A DNA stretch of 64,000 nt from CAZOLI01 sp964580675 (GCA_964580675.1 CAZOLI010000001.1:1-64000); one strand, 5' to 3'; counted from the first letter of the stretch, positions 18,507-27,916 are shown. A program made the numbers and translations. Notes: generated by a model not told the origin, from the letters alone.

Positions 18507-21308
18507 TCAGCCGCCACCGCCCCCTCCTCCTCCTCCTCCTTTCGCCGGCTTCTTCTCCAATTCCTTCTTGAGGGAGTCAATCAGATCCTGAATTTTTCGA
18601 ACCACTTCAGCCTGCAGTCGCTGCGTGGTTTCGCCCGTTTCCTTGCCGGGAAACAGCTTCTTCTTGATCTGTTTCAGATCCTCACGGATCGTTTTCATCA
18701 TCCAGTTATAGACGGTAACCCCTTCTTCCTCCATCTTTTTCTTTACTTCCCTGGCAAGCTCCATAATTTCCTGTTCATCGTTGTTTGACAGTTTTCGGAG
18801 CTCACCAACCTCCCGGCGGGTTAATTCTCCTTTGTTTTTCCGGGTCAGATCCAGCTCTTCGGTTTTTCGATTAACCTTTTCCTGCTTTTTCTTCATCTGC
18901 TCCAGCTTTTCCTTGAGCTGGTACATCGTCTGCTGCTGGTTCTGCTGCTGCTGCTTCTGAATGGATTTCTGCAGCTGTTTATACGCCCTCTGGAGATCCT
19001 CTTCGGCGTTTTTCATCTTCACCGGGGCGTTGTTGGCGCTACTGCTGCTCCCTCCCTTCATTTTCTGATTTGCCTTCTTCATGTTCTTGCCAGCTTGCTT
19101 CATGGACTGCGCCGCATTTTGCTGTTTCTGTTTCTTTGTTTCCTTTTTTAGTTTTTTCAGTTCCTTTTTGAGTTTTTTCTGTCGCTTCCTCAGCTTCTCG
19201 AGCTCACGGCGCTCCTTTTTGGTCAGTTTCCGCTCCTTCTTCGCTTTTTTAAGGGCTTTAATGGCCTTTTTCAGGTTTTTGTTCGCACTCTTCTGTTTCT
19301 TCTGTGCCTGACCGGACTGACCGGACTTCATCTTTGAGGAAGCCCCACTCATGTTTTTGGATGCGCTCTTGGCACCCTTCGCTCCTTTCTGCAACCCCTT
19401 CTTGAGCTTGCTTTTCTTGGAAGAGGCTTTGCCCGCTTTTTTGCTCATCTTCTTCGCTTCGGACTTTGCCTTGCCGGCAAGCTCCTTCTGTTTCCTGGAC
19501 TGTTTCTTTATGTGCTTCTTCTGAGCATCCTCGTCCAGGTTCTCCTGAAACTTCTCAAGCTGCTTTTTGGCCTGGGAGAGTTTTCGGGCCGCGTCCCCCT
19601 GTTTCCGGGAGGCGTCACCGGGCTTTTGCCGCATAATCCGGGATCGAGCGTTCTTCATCGACGAACTGGCCGACTTTGTCTTCTTCCCGGCCTTTTTTGC
19701 CCTGGACGCACTTTTCTTAGCAGCACTGGACTCACTCTGTTTTGCCTTTTTTGCGAGCTTATCAATTTTCTGCTGCACCTCTCGAGTTCGTTCTCGAACT
19801 TTCCTCTGCTTCTCACTCAGCTCGTCAAACTCCTCCTCTTTCCTGTCCGCAATCTGCTTCTTCATCTCCTTGAGGTTTTTGATGGCACGGGTCAGGTACT
19901 CCACCGATTTCTTCTGTTTAGACTCGGCCCTGTAGGCCTCCTGACTCTGAAAAGCCGAAACCGCATTCTTCATGTTTTCCTCGGCCTTACGGGTGTTTTT
20001 GGCAGCGTTCCGAAACGCCTTCTCCGACGCCCCGGACCGTTTTCCGGCCGACTTCGAAAGAGACGAGACCACGCTGGACGTGTCGTCCGCGATGTTTTTC
20101 TGATTGTCCGCCATAATGCGATTGGCCTGTTTCTGGTTGCTCTTAAGTTCCTCCCTCAGCGTCTTCAGCGCCTTACTTGCTTTTTCCATTTCCTCCACGG
20201 CCGTTCCTGCTTCACGGGCCGCGGCCATCGGGGTTTCGCCCCTTAAACTCTTCGCCGCGGAGCGCATGCCCTTCCGTGCTTTTTGAAGTGCATCCAGAGC
20301 CCTGTTGTATTCCTTCCGGTTCGGCACGTGTTCAATTTTTTGGAGCTCGTTTATAAGCCGTTCCCCGAGTTCCTTCTGAAGATTGTCCTGCTTCTCCCCC
20401 AGAACTTCTTCATTGGATTTGTTCGGGTCCTTACCCGTCTCCCGGGCTTTTTTCCGCAATTCTTCCTGTTTGGATATTTTCTCCTGAATCTGCTCCCGGA
20501 TTGCAGCGGTTTTCTTCAGACCATCACGGTATCCGCGGTTGGTTCGAAGGGCGTTCTGCTCCCGCTTCTTTAATTCCTTCAACTTTTCCAGTGCATCCGT
20601 GAACTCCTTGAGGTCCGCCGATTCCTTTTTCTTCGTCTCCTCAGCCAGTTCCTCTTCCTTCTTCTTCAGCTCATCGAGTTCCTGAGCGAGTTTCTTCGCC
20701 CGGTTCGAAAGAGACCGGGGAGACAATTCCGAAATTTGCCGTTCCCGTTCCCGGTTTTTCTCTTTCAGTTTTTTCAGGCGATCTATCTGTTTCTGAAGCT
20801 GGCGATTCCGTTTTTTGTTGTATTTCTGAAGTTCTTCCCGGAGTTTCTTCTCCTCTTTCCTCTTCTGTTTTGTCCTCTTCGCAAGCTCACGAAGTTTGTC
20901 AAGATTTTTGGTCCGACGGTGCAACTCAAGTTCTCTCAGCACGTCCTCGATGTTCTTGATGACCTCCTTGGACTTGTTGCCGAATTTTCCTTCTTTTCCT
21001 TTTTGAATCAGGTCCTCCAGGAGTGCCATCTTCTGATCGATGGACATCTTCTCGGCTTTTTCCCGTGCTTTCTTCAGTTTTTCGGCCGCTTCTTCGTTGG
21101 TGTCCTCCAGCCGATCGGCAATGGAAAACATCTTTTCCAGCAGTGTGTTTACCTGGGCCCGGAGTTTCTTCTGCTTTTCGGACAACTCCTCCCGTTCCGA
21201 TTTGTCCTTCTTTTCTTCGTCCTCACTTCCGGAATCCTGAGCAATTATTGCAGGGCCAGCAACCAGCAAGAGAGCGCCGATCAGAAAGGAAAGTGCACGT
21301 TTTTTCAT
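18507..21308 (-). CDS. Giant exported Lys/Glu-rich coiled-coil protein
   Basis: 933 aa from the ATG at 21308, which gives a signal peptide (MKKRALSFLIGALLLVAGPAIIAQ). Nearly everything after it is predicted coiled coil with heptad-like Lys/Glu/Gln/Arg/Leu sequence. A very basic central part (about 510-760) is rich in KKA, KSA and SKK repeats. The frame ends with KPAK and ten glycines, then TGA. Proteins of this type occur in Planctomycetota beside prenyltransferase-repeat and WGxLPP genes, as here; their job is unknown but probably structural in the periplasm. The gene appears to be longer than this open frame because the family C-terminus follows the TGA in frame. Confidence 0.75.
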   Translation of the reverse strand: MKKRALSFLIGALLLVAGPAIIAQDSGSEDEEKKDKSEREELSEKQKKLRAQVNTLLEKMFSIADRLEDTNEEAAEKLKKAREKAEKMSIDQKMALLEDLIQKGKEGKFGNKSKEVIKNIEDVLRELELHRRTKNLDKLRELAKRTKQKRKEEKKLREELQKYNKKRNRQLQKQIDRLKKLKEKNRERERQISELSPRSLSNRAKKLAQELDELKKKEEELAEETKKKESADLKEFTDALEKLKELKKREQNALRTNRGYRDGLKKTAAIREQIQEKISKQEELRKKARETGKDPNKSNEEVLGEKQDNLQKELGERLINELQKIEHVPNRKEYNRALDALQKARKGMRSAAKSLRGETPMAAAREAGTAVEEMEKASKALKTLREELKSNQKQANRIMADNQKNIADDTSSVVSSLSKSAGKRSGASEKAFRNAAKNTRKAEENMKNAVSAFQSQEAYRAESKQKKSVEYLTRAIKNLKEMKKQIADRKEEEFDELSEKQRKVRERTREVQQKIDKLAKKAKQSESSAAKKSASRAKKAGKKTKSASSSMKNARSRIMRQKPGDASRKQGDAARKLSQAKKQLEKFQENLDEDAQKKHIKKQSRKQKELAGKAKSEAKKMSKKAGKASSKKSKLKKGLQKGAKGAKSASKNMSGASSKMKSGQSGQAQKKQKSANKNLKKAIKALKKAKKERKLTKKERRELEKLRKRQKKLKKELKKLKKETKKQKQQNAAQSMKQAGKNMKKANQKMKGGSSSSANNAPVKMKNAEEDLQRAYKQLQKSIQKQQQQNQQQTMYQLKEKLEQMKKKQEKVNRKTEELDLTRKNKGELTRREVGELRKLSNNDEQEIMELAREVKKKMEEEGVTVYNWMMKTIREDLKQIKKKLFPGKETGETTQRLQAEVVRKIQDLIDSLKKELEKKPAKGGGGGGGGGG

Positions 21309-22188
21309 TGGGTTATTTCCGTTAATTAGCAATTTAAAAACTTATCCGGACCCTTCGCCCCGGGAACGAACATTAGACGTAATTACCGACCGGATCGTTC
21401 CATTCGCGACGTTCGGATTCTTCTCCGGACCAGGAAACGCCCGGGAGTTACTTCCTGTACAATTACTGTTCCTCATTGTAACAGCAGTCACCGCTCTGTT
21501 TCCAGAACATGGCACTCCGAACGCATTTCCCGTTCATACCTATGACGAGGCCAATCCGAACCGTCTCGTCAGGAACAGATCGATTCGGCCGCGTCGCTTC
21601 CGCACACAATGTTATGAACGTGCGCGGAACCAACGCGTTCACTTACAAAAGATGCAAATGTCATGCCAAAGTGCCCTTATTTCCTGAACTTTCCGGTTCG
21701 TGGATAAAAACCCCTCTTTTTCATGAATTCCAGCCGAATAAACGGGGAAAATCTTATTGCTTGTTCAGGACCACCAGGAGATTTCACCGGGGTCTCAACC
21801 CCGGCTCCGGCCAATTCCGGTGTTGATAAGTCATACAGTGTTGTGTTTTTTAACATATTGCGCCGGAGCATCCGCGGGAAGATCCCTCTTCCGTCGGTTG
21901 GGGTGCGATTGGTGGTTGTTCGGGAAGTGATGCTTCAGCATCATAAACTGGCGGTTACCCGATTTTTTTTTCGCCCAGCCAGGTGACCAGAAGCCATCTC
22001 CGTAACGAAAACGACCATATTCATCCCCCCTTAAATTCCGTAATTTGAACTTCCAATCACGACCAAATAGAATGGTCGATGTTTCTTGTTTTCCTGTGTT
22101 GGACTCCTCCCGACTTTTTCCGGCAGACGCCCGCCGGATTCGTCGCCCGGCAGCACGTCAAACGTATTATTATTCCAGAGGAGCAACC
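21309..22188. other. Large intergenic region with structured leader
   Basis: About 880 nt between divergent genes. I see no convincing protein gene; short open frames here have biased composition unlike their neighbours. Structures noted are a 7-bp hairpin CCGGGGT-CTCA-ACCCCGG at 21787-21804 and a terminator-like element at 21921-21971. A glycine riboswitch would fit the downstream gene, but I could not find its conserved core. Confidence 0.45.
21921..21971 (+). terminator. Terminator- or attenuator-like element upstream of the glyA-gcvT fusion
   Basis: CGGG (21921) can pair with CCCG (21958-21961), enclosing an inner hairpin TGATGC-TTCA-GCATCA (21928-21943). Nine consecutive T residues follow at 21963-21971. 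No plus-strand gene lies upstream, so the element would end either a small RNA or a premature leader transcript. The outer stem is short, so this is tentative. Confidence 0.35.
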
Positions 22189-25100
22189 TTGAGTGAACCA
22201 ACCAGCACCTATCACGACCTTTGGGACCAGGACCTCGAGGATGTCGACCCGAAAATTGCAAAACTCATTGACCGGGAAAAAGCCCGTCAGGCCCGGAAGC
22301 TGATCTTTATTCCGTCGGAATCTTTCTGCATTCGACCCATCCGACAGGGCCTTCAATCCGTTTATACCAATATATATGCCGAGGGATACCCTCGTCCCCG
22401 TATGGACGAAGAGCCCGAGGAACAACTTCACGACACCGCCCGGCAACTTTCCTCCTACCGTCGATACGCGGACCGGCGTTTCTACAAAGGAACCGAAAAC
22501 GTAGACATCCTGGAATGTCTCGCTCATCGACGCGTCGCAAAAGCCTTCGAAAACAAACGCGTTTCCGCGGACGACATATACGTAAATGTGCAACCACTGT
22601 CCGGTGCAGCGGCCAACAACAGCATATACGAAGCATTTGTCGACCCCGGTGACACCGTCATGGGGATGGAACTGGCCCACGGAGGACACCTGACACATGG
22701 AAGCCCGTTTAACCGGTCCGGAAAGCGGTACGACATCGTGTCTTACGAAGTGGACCCGGACACGGAAAAACTGAATTACGACCGCATCCTGCAGAAGGCC
22801 CGGGAGCACGAACCGGAAATCGTAATCGCCGGATTTACGTCGTATCCCTGGGCCCCCGACTGGACGAAGTTTCGGGAGATTGCCGACGAGGCCGATGCGC
22901 TGCTGCTTGCGGACATCGCGCACACGGCCGGTCTGGTCATCGGTGGAGCTCATCCCAGCCCGGTCGGCATTGCGGACATCGTGAACTTCACCACGCACAA
23001 ATCGGTCTTTGGTCCGCGGGGAGCCGTAATTCTGACAACGGACCCGGAACTCTCTTCCTCCATAAACCGATCCATCTTCCCCGGAGAACAGGGAGGCCCT
23101 CACACCAACAAATTCGCGTCCATCGCCACGGCGTTCAAAATTGCCCAGCGCGAGGATTACAAGAAACTACAACAACGAATCGTGGACAACGCATCCGCCC
23201 TCGCGGAAGCGCTTGAAGACGAGGGATTACGCATTCCCTACGGCGGCACCGACACGCATCTCCTGCTTTTTGACGCGAGCGCGGCCTACACGGATTCGGA
23301 CTGGGAACTCTGGGGAGAAGTGGCCGCAAGAATTATGGACATGGCCGGATTGGTTGCCAACAAAAACACAATTCCGGGGGATGAAAACGCCGCGGATGCA
23401 AGAGGCATTCGCCTTGGTACGCCCTGGCTCACCCAGAGGGGATTCGAACCGGAGGACATGACGAAGATTGCGGAACCGATTGCCCGACTGATCAAAAACA
23501 TCCATCCGTTTCAGTACCAGGGAGCCACACGCATATTGCCCAGGGGGAAAATTGAACTTGATCTCCTGGAATCCGTCAGCCAGGACGTTTCCGATCTGGC
23601 CGAGTCCGCGTACGCGGAACCGGATTCACGTTCTTCTTCGGAGGATACCCTTGACGAATCCTATCCGGATTTTGTGTACCTCCGGGAGGAACCGTTCGGG
23701 GATTCTCCCCTCCGGGAGCACCACAGGCAGGCAGACGTTTCCCTGGTGGACATCGAGGGAGTCTCCGTCCCCGAACAGTACGGCGATCCCGAAACCATTC
23801 AGAACCAGCTGCAGACCGACGCCGTCCTGATCGACCGTTCGGATCTCGGGTTAATTGAAGTTTCGGACTGGCGTTCGGACGCGCTTCTCCACGAAGCTAC
23901 GACCCGGAACATTTATCAACTGGAAGAAGGAGAAGGACTGGAAACTCTTCTGCTTGACGCCGACGGAAACGGCATCGGTGAGGTGGAAATTTACCGGCTG
24001 GAACGAAAACGGTTTTTCCTCTTTTCGCACCCGGAACACACCCGGGATGTTCTTTCCTGGCTTCGGGGCCTCTCCGACGGTTACATCGTCTTTGACCGGG
24101 ACGACATCCGACGGAAAGTACAGGGCCCGGCTGTTGTGGAGAATCTTCGCAAACAGCAGGATCAATCACTGACAGCATTGCAACTTCAGGGGGCGGAAGC
24201 GGACCGGTACCTGAAGGAACTTCCGGAAACAGACGAAACTCTTACGAAATTGGGAATTACCCGGACCCAAAACAACGATCGGATCTCCTATGTCTGCACG
24301 TCCCCTGCGCCCACCGGATCGCGTCATATCTTATTGATGCCGAATTCGGAGGCAAAAACCACCTGGACGTCACTTTTGGACAACGGTGTCCAGCCGGGAG
24401 GACGGGCCACCCTGCAATCAGTCCGGGAGCAGGCGAGCCGGCCTTCCCCGGAAAACCTTCCCTCCCTCTCCGGATCGGAACTGCTCGACGGGCAGCCGGA
24501 ACTGTTTGACCGGGAAAAGTGTTATTTCGTCGGACAGCTTCCCCTGGAGAAAGAAACAACGCCCGAAACAAACAAAAGTGAACACACCTGGACCCCGCCG
24601 GAGGAAACGAAAGAGACAACCCTTCACGACGTTCACGAGGAAATGGGGGCACGCATGATCCCCTTCGGGGGTTGGGAGATGCCGGTTCAGTACGAAGGCA
24701 TTCTCGATGAACACCGGGCCGTGCGAAACCAGGCCGGCCTATTTGATGTAGGTCATATGGGGGTCCTTCAATTTACCGGGAAACACGCAAAACATTTTCT
24801 TGATCTGGTTACCTCAAACTACGCAAGCTGGCTCCGGGACGGGGAGAGCCAGTACGGCTTTATCCTGACACCGGACGCCGAGGTCATGGACGACATGCTG
24901 CTTTACCGACGAGGTGAAGAAGATTTTTTCATGGTGGTTAATGCCGCAAACAAGGAACGAGTGGAAGCCTGGTTTCGTGCCGTAAACAGCGGGGACGTCA
25001 TTATTGATCCCGGGAGACCTCACGTGGAGCGGCCCGGCCCCATTGAAATCAGGGACATGAAACACCCGAAAGGGGGCGAGGAGGGACGAATGGACCTGGC

Positions 25101-25863
25101 TCTGCAGGGACCAAACTCGTTCAAAATTCTCCGGGACCTCATCGAGGACAATGATACTCTGATCCGGCGCATCAATAACCTGAAACGGTTTGAATTTTTG
25201 CAGGACGAAATCAGGGGTATGGATCTTATTGTCTCCAAAACCGGATACACGGGAGAAAAGGTTGGTTTTGAATTGTACGTGGACCCCCAGGAGGCGGAAA
25301 AATTGTGGAGACTTCTTCTTGACACCGGGGAACAACACGGCATCAAACCGGCCGGACTCGGGGCCCGTGACACCGTGCGAATAGAGGCGGGTCTCCCCCT
25401 CCACGGCCATGACCTGAACGGAAAACATAACATATCACCATTTGGTGCCGGTTACGGTGCCTTTGTAAAGTGGCACAAGCCGTTCTTTATCGGTCGAGAG
25501 GCACTCATGGACAAAGAGCAGGAGCGAGAGGACGAAATTATCCGGTTTCGCATCGAGGAGAAAGGCCGGCCCATTCGTGAGGGTGGTTACGTGGCCGATC
25601 CGGAATCCGGAACCTGTATTGGTACCGTTACCAGTGCGCTGGTGAAACGGGGAAGCCAGATCGGCCTCGCCTACGTGGATCGTTCCTACACCGGGACCGG
25701 GACGGACCTCATGCTGCTATCGGAGCGGGCCATTGAGAACACCGATAACGTGGAGAAAGGAAGCGATCTTTCCGGTGTACTGGAAAATGGGCGAAAAGGC
25801 ACTGTTCTGACCCGGTTTCTCACGGCCGGTGGCGAATCCATCGGATGGGGTGAAGAAGAATAA
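22189..25863 (+). CDS. Fusion: serine hydroxymethyltransferase - degenerate GcvT-like domain - aminomethyltransferase GcvT
   Basis: 1224 aa from a TTG at 22189, chosen because AGAGGAG lies 5 nt upstream and the protein begins LSEPTSTYHDLW. Residues 1-430 are SHMT (glycine/serine interconversion using tetrahydrofolate and PLP); the PLP lysine is in NFTTHKSVFGPRGA near residue 267. Residues about 515-630 look like a degenerate GcvT/YgfZ-like folate-binding region (AVLIDRSDLGLIEVSDW, then LLDADGNGIGEVEIYRL). Residues about 808-1224 are a complete GcvT, the T-protein of the glycine cleavage system (MIPFGGWEMPVQYEG, LFDVGHMGVL, SKTGYTGEKVGFELYV). Joining the two would couple methylene-THF production to its use. 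No gcvH or gcvP is nearby. Confidence 0.9.
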   Translation: MSEPTSTYHDLWDQDLEDVDPKIAKLIDREKARQARKLIFIPSESFCIRPIRQGLQSVYTNIYAEGYPRPRMDEEPEEQLHDTARQLSSYRRYADRRFYKGTENVDILECLAHRRVAKAFENKRVSADDIYVNVQPLSGAAANNSIYEAFVDPGDTVMGMELAHGGHLTHGSPFNRSGKRYDIVSYEVDPDTEKLNYDRILQKAREHEPEIVIAGFTSYPWAPDWTKFREIADEADALLLADIAHTAGLVIGGAHPSPVGIADIVNFTTHKSVFGPRGAVILTTDPELSSSINRSIFPGEQGGPHTNKFASIATAFKIAQREDYKKLQQRIVDNASALAEALEDEGLRIPYGGTDTHLLLFDASAAYTDSDWELWGEVAARIMDMAGLVANKNTIPGDENAADARGIRLGTPWLTQRGFEPEDMTKIAEPIARLIKNIHPFQYQGATRILPRGKIELDLLESVSQDVSDLAESAYAEPDSRSSSEDTLDESYPDFVYLREEPFGDSPLREHHRQADVSLVDIEGVSVPEQYGDPETIQNQLQTDAVLIDRSDLGLIEVSDWRSDALLHEATTRNIYQLEEGEGLETLLLDADGNGIGEVEIYRLERKRFFLFSHPEHTRDVLSWLRGLSDGYIVFDRDDIRRKVQGPAVVENLRKQQDQSLTALQLQGAEADRYLKELPETDETLTKLGITRTQNNDRISYVCTSPAPTGSRHILLMPNSEAKTTWTSLLDNGVQPGGRATLQSVREQASRPSPENLPSLSGSELLDGQPELFDREKCYFVGQLPLEKETTPETNKSEHTWTPPEETKETTLHDVHEEMGARMIPFGGWEMPVQYEGILDEHRAVRNQAGLFDVGHMGVLQFTGKHAKHFLDLVTSNYASWLRDGESQYGFILTPDAEVMDDMLLYRRGEEDFFMVVNAANKERVEAWFRAVNSGDVIIDPGRPHVERPGPIEIRDMKHPKGGEEGRMDLALQGPNSFKILRDLIEDNDTLIRRINNLKRFEFLQDEIRGMDLIVSKTGYTGEKVGFELYVDPQEAEKLWRLLLDTGEQHGIKPAGLGARDTVRIEAGLPLHGHDLNGKHNISPFGAGYGAFVKWHKPFFIGREALMDKEQEREDEIIRFRIEEKGRPIREGGYVADPESGTCIGTVTSALVKRGSQIGLAYVDRSYTGTGTDLMLLSERAIENTDNVEKGSDLSGVLENGRKGTVLTRFLTAGGESIGWGEEE

Positions 25864-26251
25864 CAACGACCCCCAGTGGTTGACAACCATCCCCCTGCTC
25901 TGATATAGTTACCAACCCCTGAACAGGGGATTGACGCGATGACATCAGCGTCGGTGGATCCATGTTTCATGCTTTGTTCCACCGAAAACTCTGTCGTCGT
26001 GAGCTCAGGGGGGGCCGTTTCAGCGGTAGACCATGTTGTTCATTCCCGACATCGGTCCGTAACACCCGAGTTTCGATCATCGTACGATGTCGCCTGGTCT
26101 GCAACCGTATCCGGTAACCCCTTCCGTTTCATCCAGAAGAAGAGGTTCCGATCAGCACATAAATTTCGACGTCGTGTTCGACGGAACAATTCTTCTTCCG
26201 GACCTCGAAACAAGCATGACTGATTGAACCAAATTACAGGAGAACGTCGCT
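25864..26251. other. sodA leader region
   Basis: About 390 nt. It holds a strong promoter near its start (25880-25909) and a small perfect hairpin, CGTCG-TGTT-CGACG (about 26170-26183), near the end. A short open frame from 25939 has arginine- and serine-rich composition and no recognisable features, so I do not call it a gene. Confidence 0.45.
25880..25909 (+). promoter_or_regulatory. Strong sigma70-type promoter upstream of sodA
   Basis: A perfect -35 TTGACA (25880-25885), an 18-nt spacer and TATAGT (25904-25909). It lies just after the glyA-gcvT stop and would produce a leader of about 335 nt before sodA. Confidence 0.7.
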
Positions 26252-26860
26252 ATGGCATACGAACTGCCACCACTCCAATACGACTACGACGCACTCGAAC
26301 CGCACATTGACGAACAGACGATGAAAATTCACCACGACAAACATCACGCGGGGTACACAAAAAAAGTAAACGCCGCTCTTGAAGGAACCAAATTTGAAAA
26401 CCGGCCGATCGAGGAAAACCTTCGTGGCCTTCACAAACTTCCGGACGAAATTCAGACCGCCGTCCGTCAGAACGGTGGTGGATTCGCCAACCACAAACTG
26501 TTCTGGCAGGTGATGTCTCCAAGCGGCGGTGGTGAACCAACCGGCTCCCTTGAGGACGCCATCACCTCCACCTTTGGAAGTTTTTCCAACTTCCGTGAAG
26601 AATTTAACAGCGCCGCGTCCGGACGGTTTGGTTCCGGCTGGGCATGGCTGGTCCTGGACGGCAACAACGAACTCTCCGTCCTTAACACACTGAACCAGAA
26701 CAGCCCGCTGCTGAAAAGTCAGACGCCCATTCTCGGACTGGACGTCTGGGAACACGCATATTACCTGAATTACCAGAACAACCGCGGCGAATACATTGAC
26801 GCGTGGTGGAACGTCGTGGACTGGGACGAAGTGGCCAAGCGCTTCGAGGAAGCCCAGTAA
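26252..26860 (+). CDS. sodA: Superoxide dismutase, Mn/Fe family
   Basis: 202 aa. It converts superoxide to peroxide and oxygen in the cytoplasm. Metal ligands are His27 (KIHHDKHH), His81 (FANHKLFW), Asp164 and His168 ([12 protein letters not shown]). GGGEPTG and the glutamine in LNQNSPL favour manganese or a cambialistic type over strict iron. The usual histidine of GGGHxNH is replaced by Phe (GGGFANH). AGGAG lies 9-10 nt before the ATG. It stands alone, with a clear terminator 27 nt downstream. Confidence 0.95.
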   Translation: MAYELPPLQYDYDALEPHIDEQTMKIHHDKHHAGYTKKVNAALEGTKFENRPIEENLRGLHKLPDEIQTAVRQNGGGFANHKLFWQVMSPSGGGEPTGSLEDAITSTFGSFSNFREEFNSAASGRFGSGWAWLVLDGNNELSVLNTLNQNSPLLKSQTPILGLDVWEHAYYLNYQNNRGEYIDAWWNVVDWDEVAKRFEEAQ

Positions 26861-26886
26861 GAATCACGCCGCATAAAGAACGCACA

Positions 26887-26917
26887 AAGGCCCCGGATTC
26901 TGTTCGGGGCCTTTTTT
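26887..26917 (+). terminator. Rho-independent terminator after sodA
   Basis: AAGGCCCCG (26887-26895) pairs with CGGGGCCTT (26905-26913), followed by a run of T residues to 26917. It may also serve the convergent senB gene, although the reverse-strand T-tract is weaker. Confidence 0.93.
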
Positions 26918-26962
26918 AATTGCCACCCTCCCTTGGGTCATCCGCATCGGATGAAGAGGTTG

Positions 26963-27910
26963 TTACAGGGTCTCAATCAATTCGCGCCAGGCCGTCCTCT
27001 CCCGTTCGGGCTCCACGATACCGGACCGGGCGAGAACCCCTTCCCTCAATCTGTCGAGAAAGTCTGAATCCGTTTCCGCCTGTTTGAGGCGATCCGCGAG
27101 AGCAGACGTACTACCGGTCTGAAAATAACCGGGATAATCCTTCCCGAGCATACCGACGTTCCCGGGAATGTTCGATGCAAGAACCGGGGTTTCACAGGCA
27201 ATGGCTTCGGAAATAACGTGCGCCCCTCCCTCCATTCTCGAAGAATGGACGAGCAACCGGCTTCGGGCAAGTATCTGAAGTGTTTCCTTCCGAGATCGTT
27301 CCCCCAACCACCGGTACCGTGGGTTCTCCGGTTCGGCCTTCTCGGCGACCTCTTCAAGTTCCGGTTCCAGCACGCCACCAACGTGCGTAATCCGGATTCG
27401 GGACGCCTCCGGAAGCCGACGGGAAGCTTTTTCGGCACGGAACGGATCCTTCACTGCCCGAAGGTGACCTATAACGGAGACCTCAAATTCCTCCTCCCGC
27501 GGCGGAACGGGCTCGGGTGCATCCGAAATGGATTGATAAATCACCCGCGCACGATCCCGTAAATTTTCCGGGAGTTCCTTGACTCCTTCCGGTTGCAGAA
27601 GGACAAACCGATCCGCATAGTGCAGGCTTTCCCGTGCGGCATCATCCCGATGAATGTCACGGTATAAATCCGTGCCCGTGAGAGCCAGAACCAGGGATCC
27701 GTCGGGACAGGATTCCCTGTACAGCCGGATGGCTTCCGCACTTCGCCGGGCGTGCAGTGCCACCATGACCTCGTGGACTTCCCCGTCGTAATCACGCGTG
27801 ACGGTAACACGGTGGCCGAGATCCCGGAAAATGCCAGCCCACCGCTCGGTGGTCATTCGGTTGCCTTTGCGGGACGAAGGGGGAACAGGGGTGACCAGAA
27901 CAATTCTCAT
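26963..27910 (-). CDS. senB: Selenosugar synthase SenB-type glycosyltransferase
   Basis: 315 aa. SenB joins selenophosphate to a UDP-sugar to make the selenosugar donor for selenoneine. The family is recognised by its N-terminus (IVLVTPVPPSSRKGNRMT), then RWAGIFRDLGHRV, VALHARRSAEAIRLYR and LALTGTDLYRDI. The C-terminal GT-B lobe carries SRMEGGAHVISEAIACETPVLAS with the usual EGG and E residues. It starts 6 nt after the stop of the SenA-like gene, so the two form an operon. An ordinary GT4 glycosyltransferase is the alternative, but the family signature and neighbour argue against it. No Shine-Dalgarno is visible. Confidence 0.85.
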   Translation of the reverse strand: MRIVLVTPVPPSSRKGNRMTTERWAGIFRDLGHRVTVTRDYDGEVHEVMVALHARRSAEAIRLYRESCPDGSLVLALTGTDLYRDIHRDDAARESLHYADRFVLLQPEGVKELPENLRDRARVIYQSISDAPEPVPPREEEFEVSVIGHLRAVKDPFRAEKASRRLPEASRIRITHVGGVLEPELEEVAEKAEPENPRYRWLGERSRKETLQILARSRLLVHSSRMEGGAHVISEAIACETPVLASNIPGNVGMLGKDYPGYFQTGSTSALADRLKQAETDSDFLDRLREGVLARSGIVEPERERTAWRELIETL

Positions 27911-27916
27911 GCCGTA

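Noticed and set aside
18507..18509. Genome-wide reassignment of TGA to an amino acid
   Set aside because: TGA acts as a normal stop for nuoL, the HEAT gene and the Yip1-like gene, each in an ATGA overlap with the next start, so the code is standard.
19512..20246. Long Leu/Phe-rich plus-strand open frames opposite the giant coiled-coil gene
   Set aside because: They are mirror images of AAG/GAA-rich coiled-coil coding on the other strand, with no independent start signal or family motif.
21509..21826. 105-codon open frame upstream of the glyA-gcvT fusion
   Set aside because: Composition unlike neighbours, no Shine-Dalgarno, no recognisable domain; treated as intergenic.
25939..26223. 94-codon open frame in the sodA leader
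   Set aside because: Ser/Arg-rich without motifs or a ribosome site; more likely untranslated leader.
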